Source: Parachlorella kessleri
Taxonomy: Eukaryota; Chlorophyta; Trebouxiophyceae; Chlorellales; Chlorellaceae
DNA: 12,974 bases
Assembly (NCBI GenBank): GCA_001598975.1
Contig: BBXU01000629.1
Span: forward strand, 1 to 12,974
Reading direction: 5' to 3'
Part shown: positions 1 through 8,736 of the stretch, piece by piece
How positions within the stretch are numbered: the first letter of the stretch is position 1
How the letters are laid out: each line of letters starts with the position of its first letter
Translations under genes and position numbers: made by a program
The notes under the pieces: model-generated
The model's input: the letters and a program-made list of their open reading frames with translations, nothing else
Told to the model about the DNA's origin: nothing
Databases searched by the model: none

Positions 1-38
1 GGGGGCGCGCGCATGCGTGCGTGTGTGTCTCTCTCTCA
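1..38. repeat. Compound simple-sequence repeat at the left edge
   Basis: The window opens with a G run, followed by GC, GT and CT dinucleotide stretches in succession. It is low-complexity sequence with no coding signal I can defend. It may lie in an intron or upstream region of the left-hand gene. Confidence 0.6.
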
Positions 39-199
39 TGGCAACTGATCATGATACCCGCAAGCAGTGCATCAGCAGGGAACTTACGTGCGCTCCTATG
101 CATAGCAGGCCTGATGGGAGGCATGGCTGGTCCCCTGGCGCAGGCACATGCGGCAGCCATTATACCCATGCAGTTATGCATCGATTTTCCAATCGTCAG

Positions 200-1513
200 A
201 AGCTTGACGTCTTCCAACAGCACCCGAGATATGAAGCTGCACTGGCTTCAGTGCTAAGAGGCGGCTGTCAAGGTACTGGATTGCGACCCCTACAGTTCCT
301 TAGTCGCGTTGGAGGAAATGGTGTGCTGTGGATGGACCTTGCAAAGCCAGGGTAGTTCCTGTACCATTGAGCTCCACCTTTTCGCTAGTCCTGACTTTCT
401 CATTTACAACCATGGTTGGTCATCGGTGCTTCTGCAGGCCTTGTTGTGGTCTCCATTCCCACCGAGCTCCCAAATGAGCTTGAAGCTATCTTCCGGAGCG
501 GAGGCAGCTTCGATAGTGGTATTGAGTTACTGGCAGCCTTGCAGCTAACGGTAGGCATTCCCATGTTTACAGCGTAAAGTGCTACCTGGGAGGATAACCT
601 GTGCGTGTCTCTGGAACCCGCTAGGGTTAGTCACTTTGGGCAGGGTGTGCAGACTCCGCACATGCATTGCAAGATTTGATTGTGTGCTTGTGCAGGATAG
701 TGCCTCTCAGACTGACGCAGAGGAGGTGCTGAGCATGCTGCGGCAGCTTGCAGAGTCGCCAGCCTTTGGCGCGGTCCAGGCCGGCTATGGACCCTGCACC
801 TCAATACAGCACAGGGCAGGCGAGCAGCACGCAGCGGCAGCGGCAGCGGCAGCGGCAGCAGCAGCAGCAGCAGCATCGCATGACAACGGGGGCGGGGGAT
901 TGATTGCTGTTGGTGGCGTGGACTTTGCTCCCGACTATCTGTTCCTATCTCGCTTCCAGCAACAAGAGCAGATTCAGGACTTCTTGTCGTGCCCTCCTGT
1001 GGCAGCCTTGTTGCAGGTGAGCCTCGTGGGGTCGGTTCTTCCCTGCCACGCATGACAGGTACAGATACTACCAAGACCTTGTCAATGCCTTGACAAATCT
1101 GCACCAGCTGCAGATCTTCGCCTGCCCCGCTTTTTTGCTGCGCACAGTATGGTAGTTGCTAGTCCCAGGTAGCCCCTCAATTTTGAGATCATGAGGGCAG
1201 CGATTTCAGAAGTGTTGCAGCTATCTCCCTGGTGGACCCTTCACCTGCCTGCCTGGACAAGCCACTTGTGCTTACCTGCAGGGGGATGCCCGGTTACCCC
1301 TGCTCGCCAGTTGGGCTGGCCTAATGGAGGTCGCGCCCGCAGACAACTCCCAGGCAAGGAGCCAGGGCCGCGGTCAGCTCCTATAGAAGCAGTACGTGAT
1401 GAAACCAGCACTCTGGGCACCGCTCTGCAAACCCTTGAGAAGCCATACAGATCCTGGGGCTGCCTAGGCTCTATGCCCACCTGGCAGCCAAGCACTGCAA
1501 ACTGTCACCTTCG
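200..1513 (+). CDS. Unrecognised multi-exon gene (partial model), Ala-rich insert
   Basis: I do not recognise this protein. Phase-compatible exons are 200-272 (acceptor CGTCAG, donor CAAG|GTACTG), 438-550, 696-1016, a piece ending at 1146, 1282-1353 and 1451-1513. Exon 438-550 reads VVVSIPTELPNELEAIF. Exon 696-1016 starts DSASQTDAEEVLSML, holds a 15-Ala run and a short Gly run, and ends FLSCPPVAALLQ at CAG|GTGAGC. The next piece contains YYQDLVNALTNLHQLQ and ends FLLRT. Exon 1282-1353 contains RLPLLASWAGLMEVAP, and exon 1451-1513 reads ILGLPRLYAHLAAKHCKLSP. The helical, Leu-rich character suggests a soluble alpha-helical protein. The joint between 1016 and about 1066 does not fit in phase: the only intron possible there would be 42 to 48 nt. 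The intron at 1354 has a GC donor. The 5' start is unresolved. A terminal exon ending at TGA 1701-1703 (FFLLKKDG) is possible but would need a weak AAG acceptor. I saw no TGTAA downstream. The gene model is tentative; the larger exons are more secure than the joins. Confidence 0.5.
831..875 (+). repeat. GCA/GCG triplet repeat encoding 15 alanines
   Basis: Four GCA-GCG pairs are followed by seven GCA codons, all in frame with the exon 696-1016. The repeat encodes an uninterrupted run of 15 Ala flanked by His and Ser. Such runs are common in GC-rich chlorophyte genes and usually lie in disordered linkers. The run of pure GCA at the 3' end is the part most likely to vary in length between strains. 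Confidence 0.85.
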
Positions 1514-1935
1514 GTAAGCAGTGTGATAGGAGCTCAAGGCCAACTTGAACAACTTTATTGGCTGGTGCCCCCCACTTCTTGCTGCTTTGGGCCTAGAATT
1601 GACATGCCTGGGCTAAGGGGTACTGTAGCGTGCTTGTTGCGTTGTTCAAGCCTGCCATCAGTTGCAAGCAGCCAAGTTCTTTCTGTTAAAGAAGGACGGT
1701 TGAGGGTTGACCAAGCTGACAAGGTGGTTCTCTTTCTAAGCTGATCACTTCGTAGCCACGCAGCCCTGTCTGTTCTGCCCAGCCCCCACCTAGCTGCCAG
1801 CCCCACCTAGCTGCCAGGCGGCGGTGACGCTCTGCGGGCTGCAGATAACTCCCCTGCGAAACTAGCACGCACCTTCAGCTGTGCACAGTTGGAACTGGCG
1901 AAAGACGGACGTAGTTGCTCCTGGGCGACGGAAGT
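1514..1935. other. Spacer between the left gene and copy A
   Basis: No convincing gene is visible in this stretch. It may hold the last exon and 3' UTR of the left gene (possible stop TGA at 1701-1703), but no TGTAA poly(A) signal was found. It contains a 17-bp tandem duplication at 1784-1817. It runs into the conserved promoter block of copy A. Confidence 0.4.
1784..1817. repeat. 17-bp perfect tandem duplication
   Basis: The unit CCCCACCTAGCTGCCAG occurs twice back to back (1784-1800 and 1801-1817) without a mismatch. It lies upstream of the copy A promoter. It is probably a replication-slippage duplication; no function is evident. Confidence 0.85.
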
Positions 1936-2109
1936 TCCCAATAGGTACCGCACGTTCGAGGTAGCGTCGAGTGGCCGAGGGGCCCGCGCGGTGACCATAT
2001 ATTGTGCGACCCAGCCTCGGCAAGTAACTTCAAGTTTGCATCGCTACCTTCCCACTTATCCTGAAAAAAATCTCTTGAACCTTGGATCAGAACCAATAAC
2101 GTAGCAATC
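1936..2109 (+). promoter_or_regulatory. Promoter and 5' UTR of PsbS-like copy A
   Basis: TCCCAATA (1936-1943) is followed 14 nt later by GCACGTTCGAGGTAGCG (1950-1966), then a GTGGCCGAGGGG-like stretch and a TATA-like TATATT at 1998-2003, 112 nt before the ATG. The same order of elements precedes copies B and C. The block therefore looks like a conserved core promoter with a shared upstream element. The start context TAGCAATCATGCAG is also shared with copy B. Confidence 0.55.
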
Positions 2110-4347
2110 ATGCAGGCCGCTCTCGTGTGCAACTCCTCGGCTCTGGGCCTCAGCTCCAGGGCTCGCATCAGCCGCAGCTTCAAGGCTTCACCTTCCAGGG
2201 CTGTCCCCGTCTGCCGCTTCTCCAAGGGCCCTGTGGCTTTCAAGGAGGATGATAGCCTCATGGACGTGAGTGTTGTTGGCGGCGGCCGCCACCGACATCT
2301 CCAGCACTCTGGCATGTACCAGTGATCTTAGTTGGTGATCTTCTGACAGTCAGCAGTTGTATCAAGAGCTTGGTACCACCCAAAGTGTGTGTGGTACACT
2401 CACCTGGCACCAGGCAGTGCTGCGCATCCCCACCACCCCACAGCTGACAGATTCAATGGCCATCTGCTGCTGCAGAAGGCCAAGAGTGTTGCTAAGGAAG
2501 TGAGGAGCAATTTGCCTGCGCCTCCTTCCCAGATAGACATCCCCAACGGCGCTGACCTGCAGGTGGGTAGCCGTGGGGATACTAGGGTGTTGACTTGCCA
2601 GATATTGGCTGTGCTGGATATGTGAAGCCACATACCAACAACTCATTGAACCATTTTTGGCTTGTCAGCAGCTATGTGTTCTTATCAGGATCAGCAGCCA
2701 GGAGCAGCAACCAGTACAGTCTCAGAAGCCTTTCCTCACTTTGTCTGCCCATTTCGCCCTGCCTGCAGCAAGCAACCCAGAACTCCGGCGAGAGGATCTA
2801 CAAGGCTGTTGAGGACGAGCAGTTTGATGGTCCCCTGCGTGTCTTCCCCGCCTTCACCAGGCGTAGGGAGCATACTGTTGGCCGCCTGGCCATGCTTGGC
2901 TGTGCTGCTGCCTGGGCTGGCGAGGTAAGCATTGCAGAAGTATCTTGGTTTGCACTCAATGCTGCTGCTGCTACTGCTGCTTTTGTTGTTCGTGCGTGTC
3001 GTGTAAATCACTGCTGGACCATGGGTTGTAGCTGGTATCTGATGATTGTTGCTACTATCCTCCAATATCTGCGCCTGAAATTAGTTTGCTGTGGGTTATG
3101 CAGGTATTGACTGGCGCTGGCCCCATGCAGCAGTATGCCAACGCACTGTCTGTACCATATGGTGTCACCTTCTGGGCCACTATCTTCCTGGCTGCTGCAC
3201 ACCTGATCTCCGGCTTGAGCACAGGTGAGTCAGCCAAAGCTAACCCAAGATCTTGGGATCATTATTCCAATCTTGGCAAGAAGAATGGGGAGGGGTGTGG
3301 GTGGGAATTTGACTCTTTACAACTGCAGAAGTTTGGACAAGTAGCGGAGTTGCACTGTGTTGAGAAAAATCTTGGGCAAGTGTTGCTGATGGGGAATTGT
3401 GCCTGGGCTAGCCAGGGCTGTGCCAAAGATACTGGGCACTACAAACGATGTGTTCATTTGTCACATGCACGGTGTTGATAAGGTGCGCATACCTTGCTGC
3501 TGCAGAGTCCCCCACCCAATCATCCGCCAACAAGCGTGACATTGACCGTCGTGTGAAGGGTATCACCGGCAACCAGTACATCGAGCCTGACGCAGTTCAG
3601 AAGGCTGACAGTATCTGGCAGCAGCTGCTGCGTACAGAGTTGGCTCTGGGCCGCTCTGCCATGCTTAGTGAGTTAGAAAAGAATTTAGTTATTGTGGTCG
3701 CCTTGAGGGTTTGTAGTGTGTTCTTGTTGCCCAGCCTGGAGTAAAACAGGAGTGTCTACAGCATTACTTCTCCTTGTTTCCTTGTCATCCCCCTAGACGG
3801 GGGGGTAGTACCGCAAATGTGTGGGCTGTAAAACAATATACTCAGAATATTGCTGCTTATCTACTTTCTGCTCTTGCTCTGCAGTCTTCCTGGGTGTCAT
3901 GCTGGTGGAGAATGTGCTGGGTGGAGAGTCGCCTCTGGCACACTTTGGACTGATCCAGGCTGGTGTGCCCCTCACCATGGTGAGTGATTGAGAGACGATT
4001 AAGACAGGCACTTTCAACACCCGAGGCATATCTCACAGTACTGTTTAGAATGTGATATATTGGGGCAGAGAGTGATGTGCACTATACTTTTCCCGTGTGT
4101 TTTGCTGTGGGGTATGCTATAATAGAGTTGAGGGAGAAGGATGCTGATGTGCATCAAAGCAAACTTCCACAGGGTAGGATATGGTGGGAAATGATCAATC
4201 ACTTGTATCCTGCTATGTATCACTCCTCCAAATGCTGCTGCTGTGCAGGCACCGGCCTGGTTGAAGCTGAACATTGCGCTGTTCACTGCTGGCGGTATTG
4301 GTGTATTCTCCCTGTTTGACCAGAACAAGGACCCTGAGGCGTACTGA
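2110..4347 (+). CDS. PsbS-like (CP22-like) four-helix thylakoid protein, copy A
   Basis: Seven exons: 2110-2265, 2476-2562, 2769-2924, 3104-3224, 3506-3667, 3885-3979, 4249-4347 (stop TGA), giving 291 aa. All introns are GT-AG. Residues 1 to about 38 (MQAALVCNSSALGL, rich in Ser/Arg, almost no acids) look like a chloroplast transit peptide. Helix 1 begins at the E115-H-T-V-G-R120 motif and is followed by GEVLTGAGPM; helix 2 spans about 154-173. A hydrophilic stromal segment (about 174-214) leads to helix 3 with E218-LAL-G-R223, and helix 4 spans about 262-282. The two ExxxGR modules and the GEVLTG and AGVP segments match PsbS, which in plants and algae triggers energy-dependent quenching when the lumen acidifies. 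The first lumenal pH-sensing Glu aligns with Ala147 and the second with Gln252, so classical sensing is doubtful. Another LHC-superfamily stress protein is the main alternative. It heads the tandem cluster. Confidence 0.8.
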
Positions 4348-4694
4348 GTGTATTGTTGCTGCCAAATGGTGGAAGTGAATATATTATCTCTTCTGCTGTA
4401 GAATGATGGATAGATTGCAACAACTGGGGAAATGTACACTGTGCAGCATGAACAAAATGTAGCTGCAACTGTGAAATAATTGTGCATTTTCCAATGCATG
4501 GCAGCACCGAGTGTGCAGCAACTGTGGTGTTAGTGTGAAAATGTGTTCTGTTGTATTCAGAATATGATGTAGGAATGTGGTCTCTGATGACATGATATTG
4601 TCATGTTGCTGAGATGATGCCCTCTTTCTTCCCTTTTGGATAATAGAATGATATTGACCAATTGTGAAAGTTAATATATTTTTGCACAACCAAT
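4348..4694 (+). other. 3' UTR of copy A
   Basis: This stretch is T- and G-rich, C-poor and full of stops. It runs from the TGA of copy A to the first TGTAA downstream, about 350 nt. No coding signal was seen; reading frames on the other strand here have no splice or family support. Confidence 0.6.
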
Positions 4695-4699
4695 TGTAA
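4695..4699 (+). terminator. TGTAA poly(A) signal, copy A
   Basis: This is the only TGTAA between the copy A stop and this point. It runs directly into 11 consecutive A residues (4698-4708). Chlorophyte cleavage usually follows TGTAA by 10 to 20 nt, so the transcript should end near 4710 to 4720. Confidence 0.65.
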
Positions 4700-4709
4700 A
4701 AAAAAAAAT

Positions 4710-5354
4710 TGTTGTCTGTTGATGAATAGTGTCGAGGAGAAGGTGTTGGTTGATTTTGCAACCCTCCTCATCCCAGGCGACCTTCCCTCGAACTGCAACT
4801 ACACTACCTCTTCCAACCACTTTATGTTGTCTTAATCTCAAAATAATACCAAATTATAACCGAGACAAATTAAGTATATTCTACCAACCATCTCACTACA
4901 CAAGTTACCTACCACCTTACATTATCTGCCAGCCTTACCGACTAACTATCTCGACAACAATTCCCTCCTTATGCAATTTTTGCGTGCGCACACACACCCA
5001 TACACACACAACATACCACACCATACCCGCGCGGAATACTGAGATGTCGCATCACAGTTGATGTACACGACAGCACCACAACGCTAGCTTAAAAACTATG
5101 CCAACAATCCAAGGGCGCTGGCGCTTCCGCCAGCAACCAGCTACGTCGATGGCAATGCTACCACGCTCGATGTTCTTTAGTTTCAAGTGCTAGGTAATGC
5201 CACATCAACCTGCATGTAGGCGACAGTGCACGCCATCGCCAGTTGGTGATGTCATTCAATCACCAGGCCCTTTCGGGCTGCTCGAGCTGGACTTGACACG
5301 AGCGCCAGTGGCCAGTCACAGCTATCGTCTACAGCAACACGTCGCTGCGAAAAC
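4710..5354. other. Intergenic spacer between copies A and B
   Basis: I see no gene here. After the poly(A) site the plus strand switches to C/A-rich, G-poor sequence. A CA-rich simple repeat lies at 4989-5012, and a small hairpin (GCTGGCG, loop CTTC, CGCCAGC) at 5117-5134. CCAGTGGCCAG occurs at 5305-5315 and again at 5397-5407 inside the copy B promoter. Confidence 0.5.
4989..5012. repeat. CA-rich simple repeat
   Basis: Two short runs of CA dinucleotides are separated by CCAT, in otherwise A/C-rich spacer. This is an ordinary microsatellite. Confidence 0.7.
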
Positions 5355-5528
5355 TCCCAATAAGCATTGCAAGTTCGAGGCAGCGCCACTGCCTAGCCAG
5401 TGGCCAGGGGCTCGCAAGAAGGCCACATAAGCCAAGCCGAGCATGCCCAACAACGCTTGACAGCTCATATTGTTATCACTCACTGCTCCGATATACGCCC
5501 ATCCCGTGATCCGCAAGTTCTAGCAATC
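5355..5528 (+). promoter_or_regulatory. Promoter and 5' UTR of PsbS-like copy B
   Basis: TCCCAATA (5355-5362) stands 14 nt before GCAAGTTCGAGGCAGCG (5369-5385), the same spacing as in copy A. AGCCAGTGGCCAGGGG follows at 5395-5410. A degenerate TATA-like CATAAG lies at 5426-5431, about 103 nt before the ATG. The 17-nt element is identical in copy C (8599-8615). Confidence 0.6.
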
Positions 5529-7654
5529 ATGCAGGCGGCTCTCGTGTGCAACTCCTCCGCTCTGGGCCTCGGCACCAGGGCTCGCATCAGCCGAAACTTC
5601 AAGGGCAGCCCCGCCCGTTCTCTCCGAATCTGTCGTTTCTCTAAGGGTCCTGTCGCTTTCAAGGAGGATGACAGTCTGGTGGACGTAAGTGGGCAATGGC
5701 GGCGCCCTAATTGCAAAGTCAGGTGTTCTATTGAACCACTGAATCCACGACGAGTGTCCCAGTGCTTTGTGGTGGGGGCTGGTCACTTCCACCTACTGGG
5801 TGATGAAGGCAAGCCTGACAGCCGTGTTGGTTCTATTGCTGCAGAAGGCCAAGAGTGTGGCTAGTGATGTCAAGAGCAGGCTCCCAGACGTGGACATTCC
5901 CAACGGCGCTGATTTGAAGGTGGGCAGGTGCCAGGCTAAAGGGAAGCTAAATCAAGTCAAAGACCAGCCGCTGTGTGAAATGGCTGGCAGTCAACTCTCC
6001 TAGGTAGACAGAACACGGGGGACCTGCCTACTGACCCCACTGGCAGGGTTGGCAGGGACTGTCTGCCTACCATGATGGGTTTGTCAAGGCGCACTGCTTG
6101 TACTCATGACTGCGTTGCGCTCTGCAGGCAGCCACCCAACATTCAGGCGAGAAGGTCTACAAATCTATTGAGGACACGGAGTTTGACGGGCCCCTGCGCG
6201 TGCTTCCGGCATTTTACCCGGCGTAGGGAGCATACCGTCGGCCGCCTGGCCATGCTTGGCTGTGCTGCCGCCTGGGCTGGAGAGGTGAGGGCAGTTGCAT
6301 TATCTCAGGCTGCCATTGGTTGCCCAGCCTGCATGGCACTGTGCGTGGGCCATGCCATGGCATGATTCGGCTGGAGATCGTGGTATGCACGCTGGCGGGA
6401 TCGAAGCTGGCACATGTGCTGCACAGTATGCTTTTACCCACGCAAGTAGCTAGTTGTTAAACATCAGGTGCTTAGGCCCTTGTTACCGGGTGCAATATGT
6501 CGCGGGCTCCGTGATGGAGGCTGGGACGTCTGATCACCGTAAATATGGAGGAGTGTATCCGACCAATGTTTTCTGTACGCTTGCGCAGGTTCTGACTGGC
6601 ACTGGCCCCATGCAGCAGTATGCGAACGCACTGTCTGTGCCGTATGGTGTTACCTTCTGGGCCACCATCTTCCTGGCTACTGCTCACCTCATCTCCGGCC
6701 TGAGCACTGGTGAGCCTGCTGTGTGTCAGTGCTGCCAGCTGCCATAACAGTTGCATGAGGTGACTACGCCGGGAGGTTCCTAGGTAGTAACGGAGACACG
6801 AAGGAGATCAGGAAAACTTCATCTGAATAGGCTGTATCTAAGGGATTGCTTCTGGTGACAGTGAACCTTGGCTGTGATGTAGTAGATGCACACTTAATTC
6901 TACTGCAGAGGCTAGGTTGCAACATGCTTTCTGCCGTGCTGCTGTAGAGTCGACTACCCAGTCCCCGGCCAACAAGCGTGATGTAGAGCGCCGTACGGTT
7001 GGGTGGACTGGCAACCAGTACATCGAGCCTGACTCACACCAGAAGTCTAACAGCATCTGGCAGTCGCTGCTGCGCACGGAAATGGCATTGGGTCGCTCTG
7101 CCATGCTCAGTGAGTATCTGGCTGCAAATGTTATACTGGGATTGAGCATGAGAAAGCCTGCAAAGTTGGGGTTGTGGTGCAACTATTCTCAGTTGCCCCT
7201 TTGAAGGTGAATATGTGTCGATTGCCTGCTGTGGTTGAGGACAAATTGCCAACTCAATAGTATTACTTGCCGCTATTTGCAGTCTTCCTGGGCATTGTGC
7301 TGCTGGAGAATGTGTTCAATGGCGAGTCGCCCTTGGCTCACTTCAAGCTGATCGAGACTGGCGTGCCACTCACCATGGTGGGTGTAGCTGTCTGTATAAT
7401 GGGTTGGATCGTGGTATATGTGACAGGAACAAAGCTCCAGCTGTTTGCCATGAGTTTAGGTGGCTGTGCACATCCTGATAAGTTCAAGATGATCGGTTAC
7501 TGCCCCCTAATGTCATGCAGTGCATTGTACAACAAAGCTTTTCGTCTTGCTGCAGGCTCCTGCGTGGCTGAAGTTGAACATTGCCCTGTTCACTGCTGGC
7601 GGCTTTGGTGTCTTCTCCCTGTTCGACCAGAACAAGGATCCCGTGGCATACTGA
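5529..7654 (+). CDS. PsbS-like protein, copy B, with a +1 frameshift in exon 3
   Basis: Seven exons in the same positions and phases as copy A: 5529-5684, 5845-5919, 6128-6284, 6589-6709, 6948-7109, 7283-7377, 7556-7654 (stop TGA). All introns are GT-AG; exon 5 has a TAG acceptor. Exon 3 is 157 nt, against 156 in A and a multiple of three (144) in C. One extra base near 6200-6215, most simply in the TTTT at 6212-6215, brings TAG 6224-6226 into frame just before the first ExxxGR helix. Every other exon is intact, so this is either a recent null allele, a sequence error, or a gene using a shifted acceptor. Without the extra base the product would be about 287 aa. Helix motifs are REHTVGR and TEMALGR. 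Copy B alone keeps LIETGVP in the second lumenal loop, with Glu at the PsbS proton-sensing position. The first lumenal Glu is Ala, as in A. Confidence 0.75.
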
Positions 7655-7910
7655 TCGGGCCATTGCTGTTAAGGAGGAGAGGTGTTCTGCTTGTGGTAGT
7701 TTATAAGTCCTGTGTTGCCAGGTGTTGCTTTGCCCATCAGTCTGAGAAGGATAGGGTATGAATTGTGGATACAACCGTCATAGGCTCCTCAAGCACTTCT
7801 AAATACTGCAATTCTTTTGTGGTAGGACAGGATGATGTATTGATGTTGTTTCCCTTGCTCCGTGATGATGTTGCTGGCCCTTGATATGGGCACTGGTGTT
7901 AAAATTCACA
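7655..7910 (+). other. 3' UTR of copy B
   Basis: This T/G-rich stretch runs from the TGA of copy B to the first TGTAA, about 257 nt. No coding or structural signal stands out. Confidence 0.55.
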
Positions 7911-7915
7911 TGTAA
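7911..7915 (+). terminator. TGTAA poly(A) signal, copy B
   Basis: This is the first TGTAA after the copy B stop, at a distance like those of copies A and C. The sequence downstream becomes C/A-rich, as it does after copy A. Confidence 0.65.
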
Positions 7916-7929
7916 ATCTACTTGAGGTA

Positions 7930-8598
7930 ACTAAATATCTCTGCCTTGTGCGATGAAGAGGACAGCAATACTCTATATACTGTTGAGGATACATTACTAA
8001 TAGACTGGCATATTCTAGCAATGACAACATGCCCGACAAAATATGTGACTCACACCCTTCACGGTAATCGACCACGTGATAGCACAACCTAGCTGACCAG
8101 GCACGGAAATGGATATCATCTATTTCTGTCAATCTATCTACCTCCTTTACCACCATCCAATGAGCTATAAAATGCTGTTGGCACCTCCTCACAAGTGTGA
8201 TCATTACTGTGCACCAGCACTGTGCGGTCACCAGTTGTCACATTACCCTCAAATCACATTAATAAATATTCCAACACCGCCAACAGCCTTCCAGCGGCCA
8301 TGAACGATGCGCTCATCGACGATACAAGCGCGCCTGCGCCCTACCAGCGCCTAATGTCCTGGTACGGGCCCCACTACTGCAAAGCTGGCCATTTTTTGTA
8401 AAACAATCCGGGCGACAAATGTAATTTTTGCCTAACGGTACACTGTGACGCTAGGTGCTAGCCCTAGCCACATGCATCTCATGTTGGTGCGCCAGGTAGT
8501 GAAGAAGCCTTGGTGCGCTTTACTGGTAGTTGATCAACTGTAATGGAGGGCATTACAGCAGCCAAGAGCCCGTCGTTGCGAAACTGGGCAGAAGCGCC
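7930..8598. other. Intergenic spacer between copies B and C
   Basis: No gene is supported here. The early part is A/C/T-rich and G-poor, like the A-B spacer. From about 8300 it becomes more GC-rich towards the copy C promoter. A 33-codon open frame starting at ATG 8300 has no supporting feature. Confidence 0.5.
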
Positions 8599-8736
8599 GC
8601 AAGTTCGAGGCAGCGTCAACTCTAGCCAGTGGCCAGGGGGCTCCACGGTTGCCATATAAACGGAGCCCATCTACATAACTCCGAGCACGCTCGCTTCTCT
8701 CAAACCACTCTCCTTTCCCAGTCGACTCTGGTGATC
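8599..8736 (+). promoter_or_regulatory. Promoter and 5' UTR of PsbS-like copy C
   Basis: GCAAGTTCGAGGCAGCG (8599-8615) is identical to the copy B element. AGCCAGTGGCCAGGGG (8624-8639) is also identical to copy B. A good TATA box, TATAAA at 8655-8660, lies 82 nt before the ATG. Copy C has the best TATA match of the three and lacks the TCCCAATA box of A and B, so its expression may differ. Confidence 0.65.

Noticed and set aside
321..352. Alternative donors at 321 and 352 for the exon before 438
   Set aside because: The donor CAAG|GTACTG at 273 fits the consensus better and joins exon 438 in phase. The one at 352 leads to an early stop.
631..1104. Long minus-strand open frame with a Leu/Pro-rich run
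   Set aside because: It is the antisense shadow of the alanine-codon repeat. The plus-strand frame has splice sites and better coding character.
4014..4761. Overlapping minus-strand open frames over the copy A last intron, last exon and 3' UTR
   Set aside because: They cover a clear plus-strand terminal exon and an AT-rich UTR, and show no recognisable motif or splice support.
7267..7761. Open frame running from copy B exon 6 through intron 6 and beyond
   Set aside because: Intron 6 happens to be open in this frame. The conserved splice sites and exon 7 matching copies A and C show it is an intron.
8300..8401. 33-codon plus-strand open frame upstream of copy C
   Set aside because: It is too short, has no counterpart upstream of A or B, and has no domain or splice support.
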